Shown here: positions 20,271 through 29,800 of the stretch, one piece after another | Numbering within the stretch: the first letter of the stretch is position 1 | How the letters are laid out: each line of letters begins with the position of its first letter | Origin: Paenibacillus sp. P25 | GTDB lineage: Bacteria; Bacillota; Bacilli; Paenibacillales; NBRC-103111 | Direction: 5' to 3' | Length of the DNA: 64,000 nt | NCBI GenBank assembly: GCA_024704175.1 | Contig: CP085629.1 | Coordinates: 4,092,001 to 4,156,000, forward strand | Position numbers and translations under genes: made by a program | Notes under the pieces: model-generated | The model's database searches: none | Seen by the model: only the letters and a program-made list of their open reading frames with translations | Told to the model about the DNA's origin: nothing

Positions 20271-21599
20271 TCAGTGCATTTTCTTATCGACAAGATCAAG
20301 AGCTTCGGAAGGCTTAAAGATGCCGTTGATCACGCCGTAAATGCTGTCGTTCAATGCGCTGGCCGCAGCTTCGGAAAGAACCAAATCGGGCTGCGCAACC
20401 GGACGTTCCCAGCCGGGAAGATTCATTTGATCCAGTACCGCGTTGTAAACCGGATATTTATCCTTATCCACTTTACCTGTATACTTCACAACCGGCGGAG
20501 CTTCATTCTCGGCCATAATCGCCGCGCCTTCTTGACTGTAGAAGAACTGGAAGAACTTCGTTACCGCATCATACTTGGAAGAATCCTTTTTCACCTCTGC
20601 ACTTGCAACCATTGGAGCCGCCCCTACGACCATGGCAATTTTCTGATTTCCCACTCCGTCGGAGAACGTCGGCCCCCAGGAGAAGCCTACGTTTTTGGCA
20701 ATCGGGCTTGCTTCAATCTTCTTCGTTTCCCATACTCCGGCATCGAGCATCGCCGCTTTCCCCGCGGTAAACATCTCTACCGCCTGGAAATAGGACAAGT
20801 TCGTTACGTTCTCGGGAAAAGCTCCGGCAGTTCGAAGCTCATCGATCTTCTGATAAAACTTCAGGAAATCCGGATTATTGAATTTTTCCTTGCCCGCGTT
20901 AATATTATCGATTTTGTCAAAAAAGCCGTAACGGGTCAGCATGCCGAGGAACGCCCAGGTGCTGAATGCATCTTTTGCTCCTTTGGCGATCGTAACAACC
21001 TTGTTGCTTTTAAATACTTTGCCGCTGCTGAGCGACTCATCATAGGTTTCCGGAACCTTCACCTTGTATTGATCAAATATTGCTTTGTTATACCATAAAC
21101 CGGTTACCAGTGCTTGATAGGGGAGTCCGAATTGTTTGCCGCCATCCTGATAGCTCTGAATCAGTTTGGGATCTATACTGGAAGCGATGTCCTTGTTGTT
21201 TTTAAGAAACTCCGAAAGATCGAGCAGCATGCCGGCCTTATTCATCTCTTTCGCAGGCGCAGGCAGCATCCAGAAAATATCCGGCAGTTGGCCCGCTTGT
21301 GCAGCCATCTTCATTTTCTTTACATGAGAATCCGTGTCGGCGCCTTGCAAATCGATTTTGATATTCGGATATTTCTCTTGGAACTTTTGCACGATGCCGT
21401 ACATGTAAGGCTCTTGGTCTTTCACGTTGGCCACGTGCATGGCAATGGATAGAGTGACTGCCTTTTGCGGATCTGCCTTGGAATCGCTTGCAGAATTCGC
21501 ACCGCCTGGCACCTTCACGTCTCCGTTTGTGCCTTTGCCGCAAGCCGCCAAACTTAAAGCAAGCAGCAAAGCAAGAACAATCGACAAACATTTTCTCAT
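20271..21599 (-). CDS. Sugar-binding lipoprotein of ABC transporter (fructan locus 2)
   Basis: Intact 442-residue family 1 solute-binding protein. The signal peptide has lipobox SLAACG. Typical motifs are YPNIKIDLQGADTDS, LPDIFWMLPAPAKEM and FGLPYQALVTGLWYNK. It is the first gene of the GH172/GH32 operon and is divergent from the AraC gene at 21787. It is not closely similar to the binding protein of locus 1, which suggests a different ligand. Confidence 0.86.
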   Translation of the reverse strand: MRKCLSIVLALLLALSLAACGKGTNGDVKVPGGANSASDSKADPQKAVTLSIAMHVANVKDQEPYMYGIVQKFQEKYPNIKIDLQGADTDSHVKKMKMAAQAGQLPDIFWMLPAPAKEMNKAGMLLDLSEFLKNNKDIASSIDPKLIQSYQDGGKQFGLPYQALVTGLWYNKAIFDQYKVKVPETYDESLSSGKVFKSNKVVTIAKGAKDAFSTWAFLGMLTRYGFFDKIDNINAGKEKFNNPDFLKFYQKIDELRTAGAFPENVTNLSYFQAVEMFTAGKAAMLDAGVWETKKIEASPIAKNVGFSWGPTFSDGVGNQKIAMVVGAAPMVASAEVKKDSSKYDAVTKFFQFFYSQEGAAIMAENEAPPVVKYTGKVDKDKYPVYNAVLDQMNLPGWERPVAQPDLVLSEAAASALNDSIYGVINGIFKPSEALDLVDKKMH

Positions 21600-21673
21600 G
21601 TGCCTGATCTCCCTTTTTTCTCATATTCTTCTCGTAGCAAATGTTGCCTTACCATTCGAAGTCTACTCATATA

Positions 21674-21687
21674 TTAACCGTTTTCAT
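21674..21687. promoter_or_regulatory. Candidate cre site
   Basis: Read on the minus strand, ATGAAAACGGTTAA matches the CcpA consensus with one mismatch. It is about 75 bases upstream of the binding-protein start at 21599. Confidence 0.35.
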
Positions 21688-21786
21688 TGATTGTGTATTT
21701 AGCAAAGCTTATGTATTATTTATCATTTATTGCTTTATCAATTTCTGTTATGATGAAATCACGTCAAACTTTTGAGGAGGAATTTC

Positions 21787-22655
21787 TTGATTCTGCACCA
21801 AATTTCGCCATATATTCGTGTCGCTATGGATAACATCGTTGAGGGCCCTTGGACAATTCAAGAAAGGGTATTGTTCGATTACGAACTGCTTTATATTATG
21901 GAAGGAAAAGTGATTTGTACGATTGAAGATACGGAGTATGAAGGTGAGCGAGGGGATATCTTTTTGTTCCGCCCCAAACAGCGGCATAAAATCATCAAAG
22001 TGGACGGGTCGCGATTCCGCCAACCGCATATTCATTTTGACTTTTTTTATAACGCTGAGAGCGAAAAAGTCAAGGTTTCGTTCCGCCCGCTGGAAGAGAT
22101 CGGTGAGGAAGAACAGAAGTGGTTCCGTCCGGATATCGTCGACCAGATGCCGGTTCCGCTTCCCAGCCATTTACGGCTGAAAAACCCGATCATGATCGAA
22201 AAAATGCTAATGGATATTATTTACGAATATGAAACAAAAATGCCCTTTTTTGAATTCAAGGTAAAGGGTTTATTTATACAACTTTGGACCCAACTTTTGA
22301 GGGAAAATTATTGGAACCTGAATCCTCAGTTAGAAACGAATATGCATACATTAATGCACGTCAAACAATATCTCATGCACAATACGAACAGGAAAGTCCA
22401 TTTGGACGAAATCTCTAAAATGTCTGGCATCAGCAAACATTATCTCATTCGACTGTTTCAAAATGCATTCGGCATGAGCCCGATCCAGTATCACAACCTG
22501 ATGCGCATGCACGCCGCCCGTCACCTGATTCAATTCACAACGGAGCCGCTGTCCATTATTGCCGATAAAATGGGGTTTCCCAACATCCATGCATTCAGCC
22601 GGTTTTTCAAAAAGGTCGAAGGGACCCCCCGTCATTCTACCGCAGAAAAGGCTAG
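21787..22655 (+). CDS. AraC-family regulator of fructan locus 2 (frameshifted at 3' end)
   Basis: N-terminal cupin-type sensor with GDIFLFRPKQRHK, then two helix-turn-helix motifs (MSGISKHYLIRLFQ and ADKMGFPNIHAFSRFFKK). The start is TTG at 21787 after GAGGAGG; this aligns exactly with the ATG of the paralogue at 12639. One C is missing from the run at 22625-22630; adding it gives the usual ending PSFYRRKG and a stop at 22653-22655 inside the terminator. It is divergent from the binding-protein operon and likely its activator. Confidence 0.84.
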
Positions 22656-22690
22656 GAAATTCGCGCGGCGAACTTCCCAGCCTTTTCTTT
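22648..22690 (+). terminator. Rho-independent terminator of AraC gene
   Basis: AAGGCTAGGAAATTCGC pairs with GCGAACTTCCCAGCCTT with two mismatches, loop GCG, then TTTCTTT. It begins within the last codons of the corrected AraC frame. Confidence 0.8.
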
Positions 22691-22832
22691 AAGCCAGATT
22701 ATGATGCCCAAAGTACAAGCCCTCCAATTTTCTTATTCAATTATTCACTTCTATCCTATTCTCTGGTCTGTCATCTTTAGATTATCGGGTTCCCTTTAAG
22801 CGTAAGCGTCAAATAGCCCCTGTTCTTGCACA

Positions 22833-23390
22833 CTACTCAAAAGAAGTCCGGTTTGAAACCTTTTGGAGCCACTCTCTTTTTAACAATGCATATTGGAAGG
22901 TGTTTTCATATTTGGGTGTCCCATCTTCGTATTCAGTAAAAGAAACAAATTCTATAAAACAACCTTCTTTGCGCATACCTAATTTTTCACATAGTTTTTG
23001 TGATCTTAAGTTATCATCCTCGACATACGCATACAGCCTTCTGGCTTCTTTTTGCGTAAAGAGATATTCGAAAAAAGCTTCCACGCTTTCACGAGCATAT
23101 CCCATTCCTTCATATCTGGCATTGAAGTTCCATCCAATGCTAAACGTATCAGGTTCTTCTTGCAGATAAAATAGTTCTCCTATTAGTGCATTGCTCTCTT
23201 TCAGACAGACTGCGATGTATGAGTCTTCACAGCTTCTATTTTGAAGCTTTAAAGTCGCTTCTTCCAATGTCGAAACTTTATCGCTAAGGAAGCAGTTCAC
23301 TCTGGGATTAGCCGCATATTCCAAAAATGCCTGAGCATCCGTCACGTAAAAATTTCTTAACCTCAACCGATTGGTTTCCATCATTTGCAT
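22833..23390 (-). CDS. GNAT-family N-acetyltransferase (RimJ/RimL type)
   Basis: Intact 185-residue protein. It begins METNRLRLRNFYVTD, which is typical of RimJ/RimL-like acetyltransferases. The acetyl-CoA loop is in YEGMGYARESVEAFF, and the YVEDDNLRSQKLCEKLGM motif follows. It would transfer acetyl from acetyl-CoA to a protein N-terminus or small amine; the substrate is not evident. It stands alone, convergent with the AraC gene. Confidence 0.85.
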   Translation of the reverse strand: MQMMETNRLRLRNFYVTDAQAFLEYAANPRVNCFLSDKVSTLEEATLKLQNRSCEDSYIAVCLKESNALIGELFYLQEEPDTFSIGWNFNARYEGMGYARESVEAFFEYLFTQKEARRLYAYVEDDNLRSQKLCEKLGMRKEGCFIEFVSFTEYEDGTPKYENTFQYALLKREWLQKVSNRTSFE

Positions 23391-23559
23391 GGGTAGTTCG
23401 TCTCCTTCGGATTATAGTAAAATAGGTCCCCAGTTTCCTGAAGATCGAATAAAATCTATGAATTTATATAAACGTCAATAGCCCCAGACCTACATTGTAC
23501 TGGAGCTGTTATAGACTTATCACGAAGTAAAGACACGACACGTCAGTGGAATAGACGCT

Positions 23560-24110
23560 GACCAAGGTTAAAACGGCTTCAGCGACTTCGGATCCCGGGG
23601 AGGCCTCGAGCTCCGCGGCAATTGCTCGAATAGATGCATGAGGTACTTAAGCGGATGCAGTCCATTTTCCTTCGCCGTCTCGATGACACTGCCGCACTAG
23701 CCTTCGCGCCTCTTGGCGTGTTAGCAAACAACCCGTTTTTTCTCCCAATGACAAACGGCTTGATCGACCTCTCGCTGTGATTGTTATCATCTCAAGCCTT
23801 CCGTCCTTCAGAAAAGCGGTGAGCTTCTCCCACTGATTCAGACTGTAGGTAATCGCTTGTCCAACCAAACTTTTCGGTAGCGTTCGCGTACGCTGCTCAA
23901 TGGCGATCTCGCTGCGAATCTCGGTGCTCATCTCATGAAGTGCGCCACCACAGCACGAGCAGACCTGATCCCTTCCACTAAGCTCATAGGTCACGGTCTC
24001 GATCGGCAAACGTTCCAGATCCGCTTCGTTAGGGTATCCGCTCTATTTTCCATACCGTATCGATTCGGTGAATGTCACTTTATCCCTGCCAGGAGGTATG
24101 GCGATACCGC
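23560..24110 (-). pseudogene. IS66 transposase (TnpC) remnant
   Basis: Minus-strand pieces match the large IS66 transposase. DLERLPIETVTYEL and VCSCCGGALHEMSTE come from the zinc-finger region, then LVGQAITYSLNQWEKLTAFLKDGRLE and a shifted WL(F)ANTPRGA-like end, and finally ETAKENGLHPLKYLMHLFEQLP. The catalytic core between the finger and the C-terminal part is deleted, and two frame changes are visible. It is inactive. Confidence 0.75.
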
Positions 24111-24121
24111 GAACATTTGCT

Positions 24122-24475
24122 TTAAACGACCATTTCAGCCGTAACTTTTGGGTGTGCCTGCCGCCGGCGAAGCGAAAGTCCATCGAGTAGCCAGCGAAGC
24201 TCAAGGGAAGAGATGGTTACCGTCCCCGCGCTCACGGTCGGCCATTGAAATGTACCGCGTTCAAGACGACGGTAAAACAGCCAGAACCCGTTGTGCTCCC
24301 AATGCAAAATCTTGAGTTTGTTCCGCTCACGATTGCAGAACACGAACAAGCTCGGCGAAAAGGGATTGAGCCCGAAGCCTTCCTGTACGATGGCAACTAA
24401 TCCGTCGATGGACTTGCGCAGATCGGTTGATCCAGATGCGAGATAGATGTGCTGGACGCTAGATAATGTTAGCAT
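24122..24475 (-). CDS. tnpB: IS66 family accessory protein TnpB
   Basis: The 117-residue frame begins MLTLSSVQHIYLASGSTDLRKS and contains FVFCNRERNKLKILHWEHNGFWLFYRRLE, the standard TnpB (IS66 Orf2) signature region. The length is normal and the frame intact. It overlaps the end of the TnpA piece, as in complete IS66 elements. Because TnpA and TnpC are broken, the element cannot move by itself. Confidence 0.82.
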   Translation of the reverse strand: MLTLSSVQHIYLASGSTDLRKSIDGLVAIVQEGFGLNPFSPSLFVFCNRERNKLKILHWEHNGFWLFYRRLERGTFQWPTVSAGTVTISSLELRWLLDGLSLRRRQAHPKVTAEMVV

Positions 24476-24640
24476 GACGCTTCCAGAGCTTGCACGACTT
24501 CTCTTAGCGACCATGGGTCAAAGCCAGGACGGATCTCTATATGAACTGAACCGATACTAACGACAAGGGAAGAAGTGGGAGTGGTAGATTGGATGGGATC
24601 GGTAACCGTTAGCGGCATCCAGTGAGTAGAGAGAGTTTCA
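24469..24640 (-). pseudogene. IS66 TnpA remnant (C-terminal)
   Basis: The minus strand ends with VHIEIRPGFDPWSLREVVQALEAS and a TAA at 24469-24471, the typical TnpA tail. Its stop overlaps the TnpB start. The N-terminal helix-turn-helix is not recognisable. Confidence 0.6.
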
Positions 24641-24758
24641 ACCCAATGGCCACATATTTCTTCACCTCTATCGCCTTTTAGCTGATTGTGTCCATACTTA
24701 TGATTAGCTATAACTTACTTATTGTAAAATTAATGCAGGGCCTAAACCGCTATTGCAG

Positions 24759-25592
24759 CTATCCTTTCACCGCTCCAGCTGTAATACCGCTGATAATAAA
24801 GCGCTGAGCAAATAAATAGACAACCAGCATCGGAAAAATGATCATGCAAACCCCGGCAAAGATTAATGACCAATCGTTGAAATACCTCCCTTGAAACGAA
24901 GCCAATTGGACCGTGATCGTCATTTTTTTATTATCCGATAAATAGAGCAGCGGCATCAGGAAATCGTTCCAGATGTGAAATAAATTCAATACGGAGATGG
25001 TGGTAACTGCTGGCCTTAATAAAGGAAATACAACTTTGAAAAAGGACTTGAAAACACCGCAACCATCAATTAAAGCAGCTTCCTCCAGCTCACGCGGGAC
25101 ATTCTTGACAAACCCGCTTAATAGAAATACCGAGAAAGGAGCCAGCATACCGAGATAGATGAAGATAACCCCTTGGTAAGTATTGATAAGCTTGTAGGTC
25201 AACAGAACCTTGTATAAAGGGATCATCGTCATCTGGAAAGGAACAATCATACCCGCCAGAAACAGATAATACATCGCGTTATAAAAGCGGTTGTTTCTCC
25301 TTACGATAATATAGGCCGCCATCGCCGCCATCACAACGATACCGCCTACTGACAACACCGCGATCAAAGAGGTGTTTAAAACCGACCGGATATAATGCAT
25401 GGTCTGAAATGCTGTATTAAAAGATTGAAAAGACATTTCTTTTGGCAGACCAAACGGATTGATTGCGAGTTCGTGCTTAGTTTTCACTGAAGAAATCAAG
25501 ACAAGGAGAACAGGATAAATATGCATGACGAGAATGAGCCAAAGCACGGTTCGCCTTAAGTTGCTCATCCCTAGCGAGGATGTTCGATTCAT
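24759..25592 (-). CDS. CUT1 ABC sugar permease, MalG type
   Basis: Intact, about 277 residues, six spans. The EAA loop reads PRELEEAALIDGCG and the end ISGITAGAVKG. The start is ATG 25592 (MNRTSSLG) after GGGAGG; it overlaps the stop of the upstream permease by one base (TGATG), indicating translational coupling. Third sugar importer of the window, with no adjacent enzyme gene. Confidence 0.86.
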   Translation of the reverse strand: MNRTSSLGMSNLRRTVLWLILVMHIYPVLLVLISSVKTKHELAINPFGLPKEMSFQSFNTAFQTMHYIRSVLNTSLIAVLSVGGIVVMAAMAAYIIVRRNNRFYNAMYYLFLAGMIVPFQMTMIPLYKVLLTYKLINTYQGVIFIYLGMLAPFSVFLLSGFVKNVPRELEEAALIDGCGVFKSFFKVVFPLLRPAVTTISVLNLFHIWNDFLMPLLYLSDNKKMTITVQLASFQGRYFNDWSLIFAGVCMIIFPMLVVYLFAQRFIISGITAGAVKG

Positions 25593-26482
25593 CACATTTC
25601 CACCTCCCGTTTTCGTAAAAAAGTGACCAAAATCATTGTCAGCGTAAAAATACATAAAAATAATGTAACGGACAACGCTGAGCCGTATCCCCAACGAACT
25701 CCCGTTCCGAAGCCCAGACGGTATATCATTGTGGCGACAGATTCCGTTGCATAACCCGGTCCGCCCCCTGTCAATGCGTAAATTTGATTAAATAGCTGCA
25801 GGTTTCCAATCAGGCACAGCATGATATTAATGGTAAAGGCGGGAGCAATGAGAGGAAACGTAATATGGTAAAACCTTTTAAAGCCAATCGCCCCGTCAAG
25901 ATCGCCGCTCTCGTATAGCTCTTTCGGTACCCCTTGAAGTCCGGCAATGTAGATCACCATCGAATAACCTACGCATTGCCAAACGGTTACCAGAACAATC
26001 ATCCATCTCGCCAGTTGCGGTTCGCTTAACCAACCTCTGGCCAATCCACCTAAATGGACGGCATGAAGGAGGTTATTTATGACACCGATATTTGGCTCGA
26101 GGATAAACCCCCAAACGAAGCCGACCAACAACGTGCTGAAAATATAGGGCATGAAAAACAAGGTTCGCATCAAGTTAACGCCTTTAAATTTTTTAACCAG
26201 TATCAAGGAAAGCAGGAGACCGGCCAGATTTTGCAAAGTCGTAATGCCGACAGTATATAAAGCCGTATTCTTGAATGAGGTCAGTATCATCTTGTCATGG
26301 AGCATTTCTCGAAAATTATCAAGGCCGATATATTGGCTGGTAATCCCGTCCCAATCGGTAAGGGAATAATAGGAAGAACTGAGAGTAGGGAAAAGGAAGA
26401 AACTAAGATAAAAAAACAGCGCAGGTAACAAAAACATCAAACTTTGCAATTCCATTCGTACGTAGCGTCCCATATTCCACAT
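25592..26482 (-). CDS. CUT1 ABC sugar permease, MalF type
   Basis: Intact permease with six spans. The EAA-like loop reads PKELYESGDLDGAIG and the LTGGGPGYATESVATM motif is conserved. The ATG at 26482 has AAAGGA at better spacing than the ATG at 26491. It is coupled to the MalG-type gene. The substrate is unknown. Confidence 0.85.
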   Translation of the reverse strand: MWNMGRYVRMELQSLMFLLPALFFYLSFFLFPTLSSSYYSLTDWDGITSQYIGLDNFREMLHDKMILTSFKNTALYTVGITTLQNLAGLLLSLILVKKFKGVNLMRTLFFMPYIFSTLLVGFVWGFILEPNIGVINNLLHAVHLGGLARGWLSEPQLARWMIVLVTVWQCVGYSMVIYIAGLQGVPKELYESGDLDGAIGFKRFYHITFPLIAPAFTINIMLCLIGNLQLFNQIYALTGGGPGYATESVATMIYRLGFGTGVRWGYGSALSVTLFLCIFTLTMILVTFLRKREVEM

Positions 26483-26514
26483 GGCAGGCATTCCTTTCGG
26501 TCCTCAAGGTAGAT

Positions 26515-26545
26515 GAAGCCGGCTTATGGATTATAAGCCGACTTC
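26515..26545 (-). promoter_or_regulatory. Intercistronic hairpin after binding-protein gene
   Basis: GAAGCCGGCTTAT pairs with ATAAGCCGACTTC (one mismatch) directly behind the binding-protein stop at 26552. It lies between binding-protein and permease genes, as in both fructan operons. Confidence 0.55.
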
Positions 26546-26551
26546 TTGGTT

Positions 26552-27890
26552 TTATTTTCCGAGCGCTTTGGCATTGGCTTTATCGTAGCCTGCAATAAAC
26601 TGGTCGGGTGTCGTGCCTCCCGCAATCAGGCTTTGAAACTCCTTATCCAATTGAAAGGTCGTATTTGACGGAGCATAATATCCGTTGGCCCCCCAGAAGT
26701 CCGGTTGCACAACTCCGGCATCCATTACAGAAATAACTTCTTTCACAAAAGGACTGGATACCTGAACCTTGTTGTTCGTTGGAATGCCGTTCTTATCAGC
26801 CAAAACCCTCGTCAGGTTCTCCGGACTCAAGAAGAAATCTATGGCCTGCCTTGCTTCTTTCAAGTTATTTGTTTTGGCATTGATTACGATTCCTTCATTC
26901 GATGTTGTCGGAACTACCGTTTTTTCACCTTTTGCGTTCAGCGGCAGTGCAAAGAAACCAATTTCCGCTTTCGGATCTGCATCTTGAACCGTTTTATATT
27001 GCCAGGTTCCGTTGATCAGCATAGCTCGCTTTTCCTGTACCGACCATTTGACTTGCCACATTCACATCGGTACCTAGGAAGTCATTGCTGAAGTATCCCT
27101 TTTGAATCCAATCCGATTGAACATTTAGCACCTTTTTCACATCGTCTTTGATATCTGTATAGGTCAAGGATCCGTCTGCCAGTTTCTTCTTGATTGTCGC
27201 GTCTTTCGTATTTACATATTGCCCGAATGCAATAAACGGAATGATTTGCGTAGTCCATGAGTCTTTAAAAGGAGCAGCGATTGGAGTTACCTTCGCTTGC
27301 TTCAATTTATCGCATAGAGCCGTAAATTCATCAATATTCGTCGGAAGCGCCAGGCCGTTATCTTTGAACACCTTCTTGTTGTAAATGACGCCCAGGACAT
27401 TCGTCGAAACCGGAACGTAAAAGAGCTTACCCGCTTTATTGTTCTTCTTCTCCGAGATCAGTGAGGGAAGAAAATCAGCAACCGATTTCAGGTCCGAGAG
27501 ATCGCTGAGCTGGTCGGGTTCAACCTTCAATTTCTCAGATGCCATATACAGGTCGTTTGCTATGCCGTGCGTCATGAACAGGTCCGGAAGATCGTTCGCT
27601 GCCAATTTTGTCTTTAGATTGGTAGCGTACTGGTCTGTTGGAAGATTTTGCATGTCAATAACAATATTGTATTTATCTTTCAAATCCTTGATCCAGGCAT
27701 CCGTAGATTTGGTGGCGTCCGCATAGTTCCATGTCATATACCTGAGGGTTACAGCTTTCTGTGAAGCGCTTGACCCCCCCGGAGCTGAGGATGCATTCCC
27801 CTGATCAGATGAGCCGCCCCCGCGACCAGCAGTAACCGAAACCAGCCCCAAGGCAAGAGTAGCGGCTGTCCATTTCATCGTATTTTTCAT
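26552..27890 (-). CDS. Sugar-binding protein of ABC transporter (frameshifted; lipobox cysteine replaced)
   Basis: Family 1 solute-binding protein of about 446 residues. It starts at ATG 27890 after GGGGAGG. An extra A in the run at 27030-27033 breaks the frame; removing it gives VGTGKRAMLINGTW. The signal peptide runs LVSVTAGRGGGSS, where the pattern calls for LVSVTAGCGGGSS: the lipobox cysteine is an arginine (CGC instead of TGC). As written the protein could not be lipid anchored. It is the first gene of the transport-only operon, just downstream of the YesN-type regulator. Confidence 0.8.
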
Positions 27891-27935
27891 CTAGTAACCT
27901 CCCCTTTGTTATATCCACTTTTTATTTCTGCTTTT

Positions 27936-27941
27936 ATTATA
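27936..27941 (-). promoter_or_regulatory. Possible -10 box before the binding-protein gene
   Basis: A perfect TATAAT on the minus strand lies about 45 bases upstream of the start at 27890. No convincing -35 box was found. Confidence 0.3.
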
Positions 27942-27997
27942 GGGGATCGTTTGCGGGTGGACACTGGATTTTCTCTACTGTCTTGACTATACTTTTC

Positions 27998-29629
27998 CTA
28001 CTTCTCCGTCTCCAGTTTCTTCCTATATTCTGTAGGCGTACAGCCGAAATTCTCCTTGAATTTCTTCATGAAATAGTTTGCGCTCTCGTAACCGACCATT
28101 TCCGAAATATCGCTCACCTTCAAGTTCCCGTATTCCAGAAGGCGGGCGGCCGCTTCGATCCGTACTTTGCTAAGATAATCGCTAAAATTGGTGCCTGTCT
28201 CCTGCTTAAAAATTCTCGACAAGTAGGCAGGATTCAGGTAAAACTGCTCGGCAACCGTATTGAGATTCATCTCTTCGTTATAATGCTCGTTCACATAATT
28301 CACGATCTCATCCATCGTCTTCTTGGTTCCGCTTTTCTTGACGTTCGACAAGTAGGCTATGATGCAGGAGGCCGCTTCTTTGAGCCCTTCTTCGAGCTTG
28401 GAAATGGTCAGCATCTCTTCGTTCATCTTGTGAAAAAGATGGGATTCGGGCAGCAACCGATCCAGAAAACCGTTGTGCATCTTGAGCAGCTTATTCATGC
28501 TCACCTTAAGTTCCATCATCGTCTGCTTGACGCTTTGCGGATGGAAGGAGCGGCTTGATCCGATGGACCGGATCAATTCGTCAATCAAATCGAATGCCTG
28601 CTGTCGGTGTCCGTTTTCCAGGCTTAGGAGCAATCTCTTCTCTTTGTCGGCGGGAAAACTGTAATGGTCGTTTTGATCGCGGATTTCGTCAATGCGAATC
28701 ACTCTGCGATGCGGCAGGAAGGCCGCGCTATGAATCGCTTGTATCGCTTGCTGATAGGACGCCGAAGCTTCGTTAAAATCGATAAATTCTCCGCCCATGC
28801 CGGCATAGAGCTCAAACCGAAGCCATTTTTTCACGAGTTCCAAAACGCTATGGCATTTGACGGTTATGCTTTCCAGGATCTCCTCGGATTCGTCGGGATG
28901 AAAGCCGGTAATGACGATAAGCTCGTCTAGTTTGCTGTAATTCCTGAACACCAGAGAGTTCCGTTCGTGCCCGATCTGTTCATTGGCCACATTATAAAGG
29001 GCAAAGCTTGCCAAATCCCCGTCGTTTTTATAATAACCAGCTGCAATCTCATCGAAGTTTTCCGCTTTCAACACCCAGACCACCATACTAGGCCACTCGA
29101 AGTATAAACCGTACCGATCCAGCCCACGCCTGATCCCCTTCGTGCCGATATCCTGTCCGGCAATGACGCTTGTCAGAAACTTTTCTCTGGCCAATACGCC
29201 GCTCTCGTTTAGCTTGATCTGGAGCTTCAGCAATTGCTCCCGGTTGTTTTTTTCTTCCTGCAGCTTGCTTGCCGCCCTTCGAAGAGTCGCTTCAAGCTTA
29301 TCCTCTTCAATAGGCTTTAACAAATATTCAAAGGCGTTGAAGGATAGTGCTTTACGGGCGTATTCAAACTCCGAGTAACCGCTGATCACGATAATAATGA
29401 CGGACGGATATTCCCTATGCAGGAATTCCATTAGGCTGATTCCGTCCATTACAGGCATCCTGATGTCGGAAATGACGATTTGCGGCTGTTCGCTCTTTAT
29501 TGCCTCCATAGCGGCCGAGCCGTTCTTAGCCTCGCCGATGATTTCCATTCCCAGGGAAGGCCAATTCACCTGCTCACGAAGGCTCAATCTCGTCCATTCC
29601 TCGTCATCTACGATAAACACTTTTATCAT
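27998..29629 (-). CDS. YesN-type response regulator with AraC DNA-binding domain
   Basis: Intact, 543 residues. The N-terminal receiver shows the acidic pair in VDDEEW, the phosphorylated Asp in ISDIRMPVMDG and the Lys in LLKPIEEDK. A long central region follows, then two C-terminal AraC helix-turn-helices (YLNPAYLSRIFKQETG and MVGYESANYFMKKFKENFG). Start at ATG 29629 after GGGGG. No YesM kinase lies beside it. It precedes the binding-protein operon on the same strand and probably controls it. The partner kinase must be elsewhere, or one of the two YesM kinases downstream. Confidence 0.87.
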   Translation of the reverse strand: MIKVFIVDDEEWTRLSLREQVNWPSLGMEIIGEAKNGSAAMEAIKSEQPQIVISDIRMPVMDGISLMEFLHREYPSVIIIVISGYSEFEYARKALSFNAFEYLLKPIEEDKLEATLRRAASKLQEEKNNREQLLKLQIKLNESGVLAREKFLTSVIAGQDIGTKGIRRGLDRYGLYFEWPSMVVWVLKAENFDEIAAGYYKNDGDLASFALYNVANEQIGHERNSLVFRNYSKLDELIVITGFHPDESEEILESITVKCHSVLELVKKWLRFELYAGMGGEFIDFNEASASYQQAIQAIHSAAFLPHRRVIRIDEIRDQNDHYSFPADKEKRLLLSLENGHRQQAFDLIDELIRSIGSSRSFHPQSVKQTMMELKVSMNKLLKMHNGFLDRLLPESHLFHKMNEEMLTISKLEEGLKEAASCIIAYLSNVKKSGTKKTMDEIVNYVNEHYNEEMNLNTVAEQFYLNPAYLSRIFKQETGTNFSDYLSKVRIEAAARLLEYGNLKVSDISEMVGYESANYFMKKFKENFGCTPTEYRKKLETEK

Positions 29630-29671
29630 TCGGGATTCCCCCAATTGCATGTTGGTTTTTTCCAGTTTAGC

Positions 29672-29713
29672 AGATAAAAAAATGAAATGTCCACGAGTTG
29701 AATGGACATTTCA
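29672..29713 (-). terminator. Rho-independent terminator of the PL8 operon
   Basis: TGAAATGTCCA and TGGACATTTCA form a perfect 11-bp stem (29683-29713). On the minus strand it is followed by TTTTTTTATC. It separates the PL8 operon from the YesN gene downstream. Confidence 0.8.
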
Positions 29714-29800
29714 CCATCATGACGAAGCATTAAATCCATGAAGAAGATTAGTGATTTCCTGGTTGATCGTGAGGTACTGCGACGCTTAGATGTATTCGCT

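Noticed and set aside
23560..24640. An active IS66 element
   Set aside because: TnpC lacks its catalytic core, TnpA is truncated and no matching terminal inverted repeats were found by eye.
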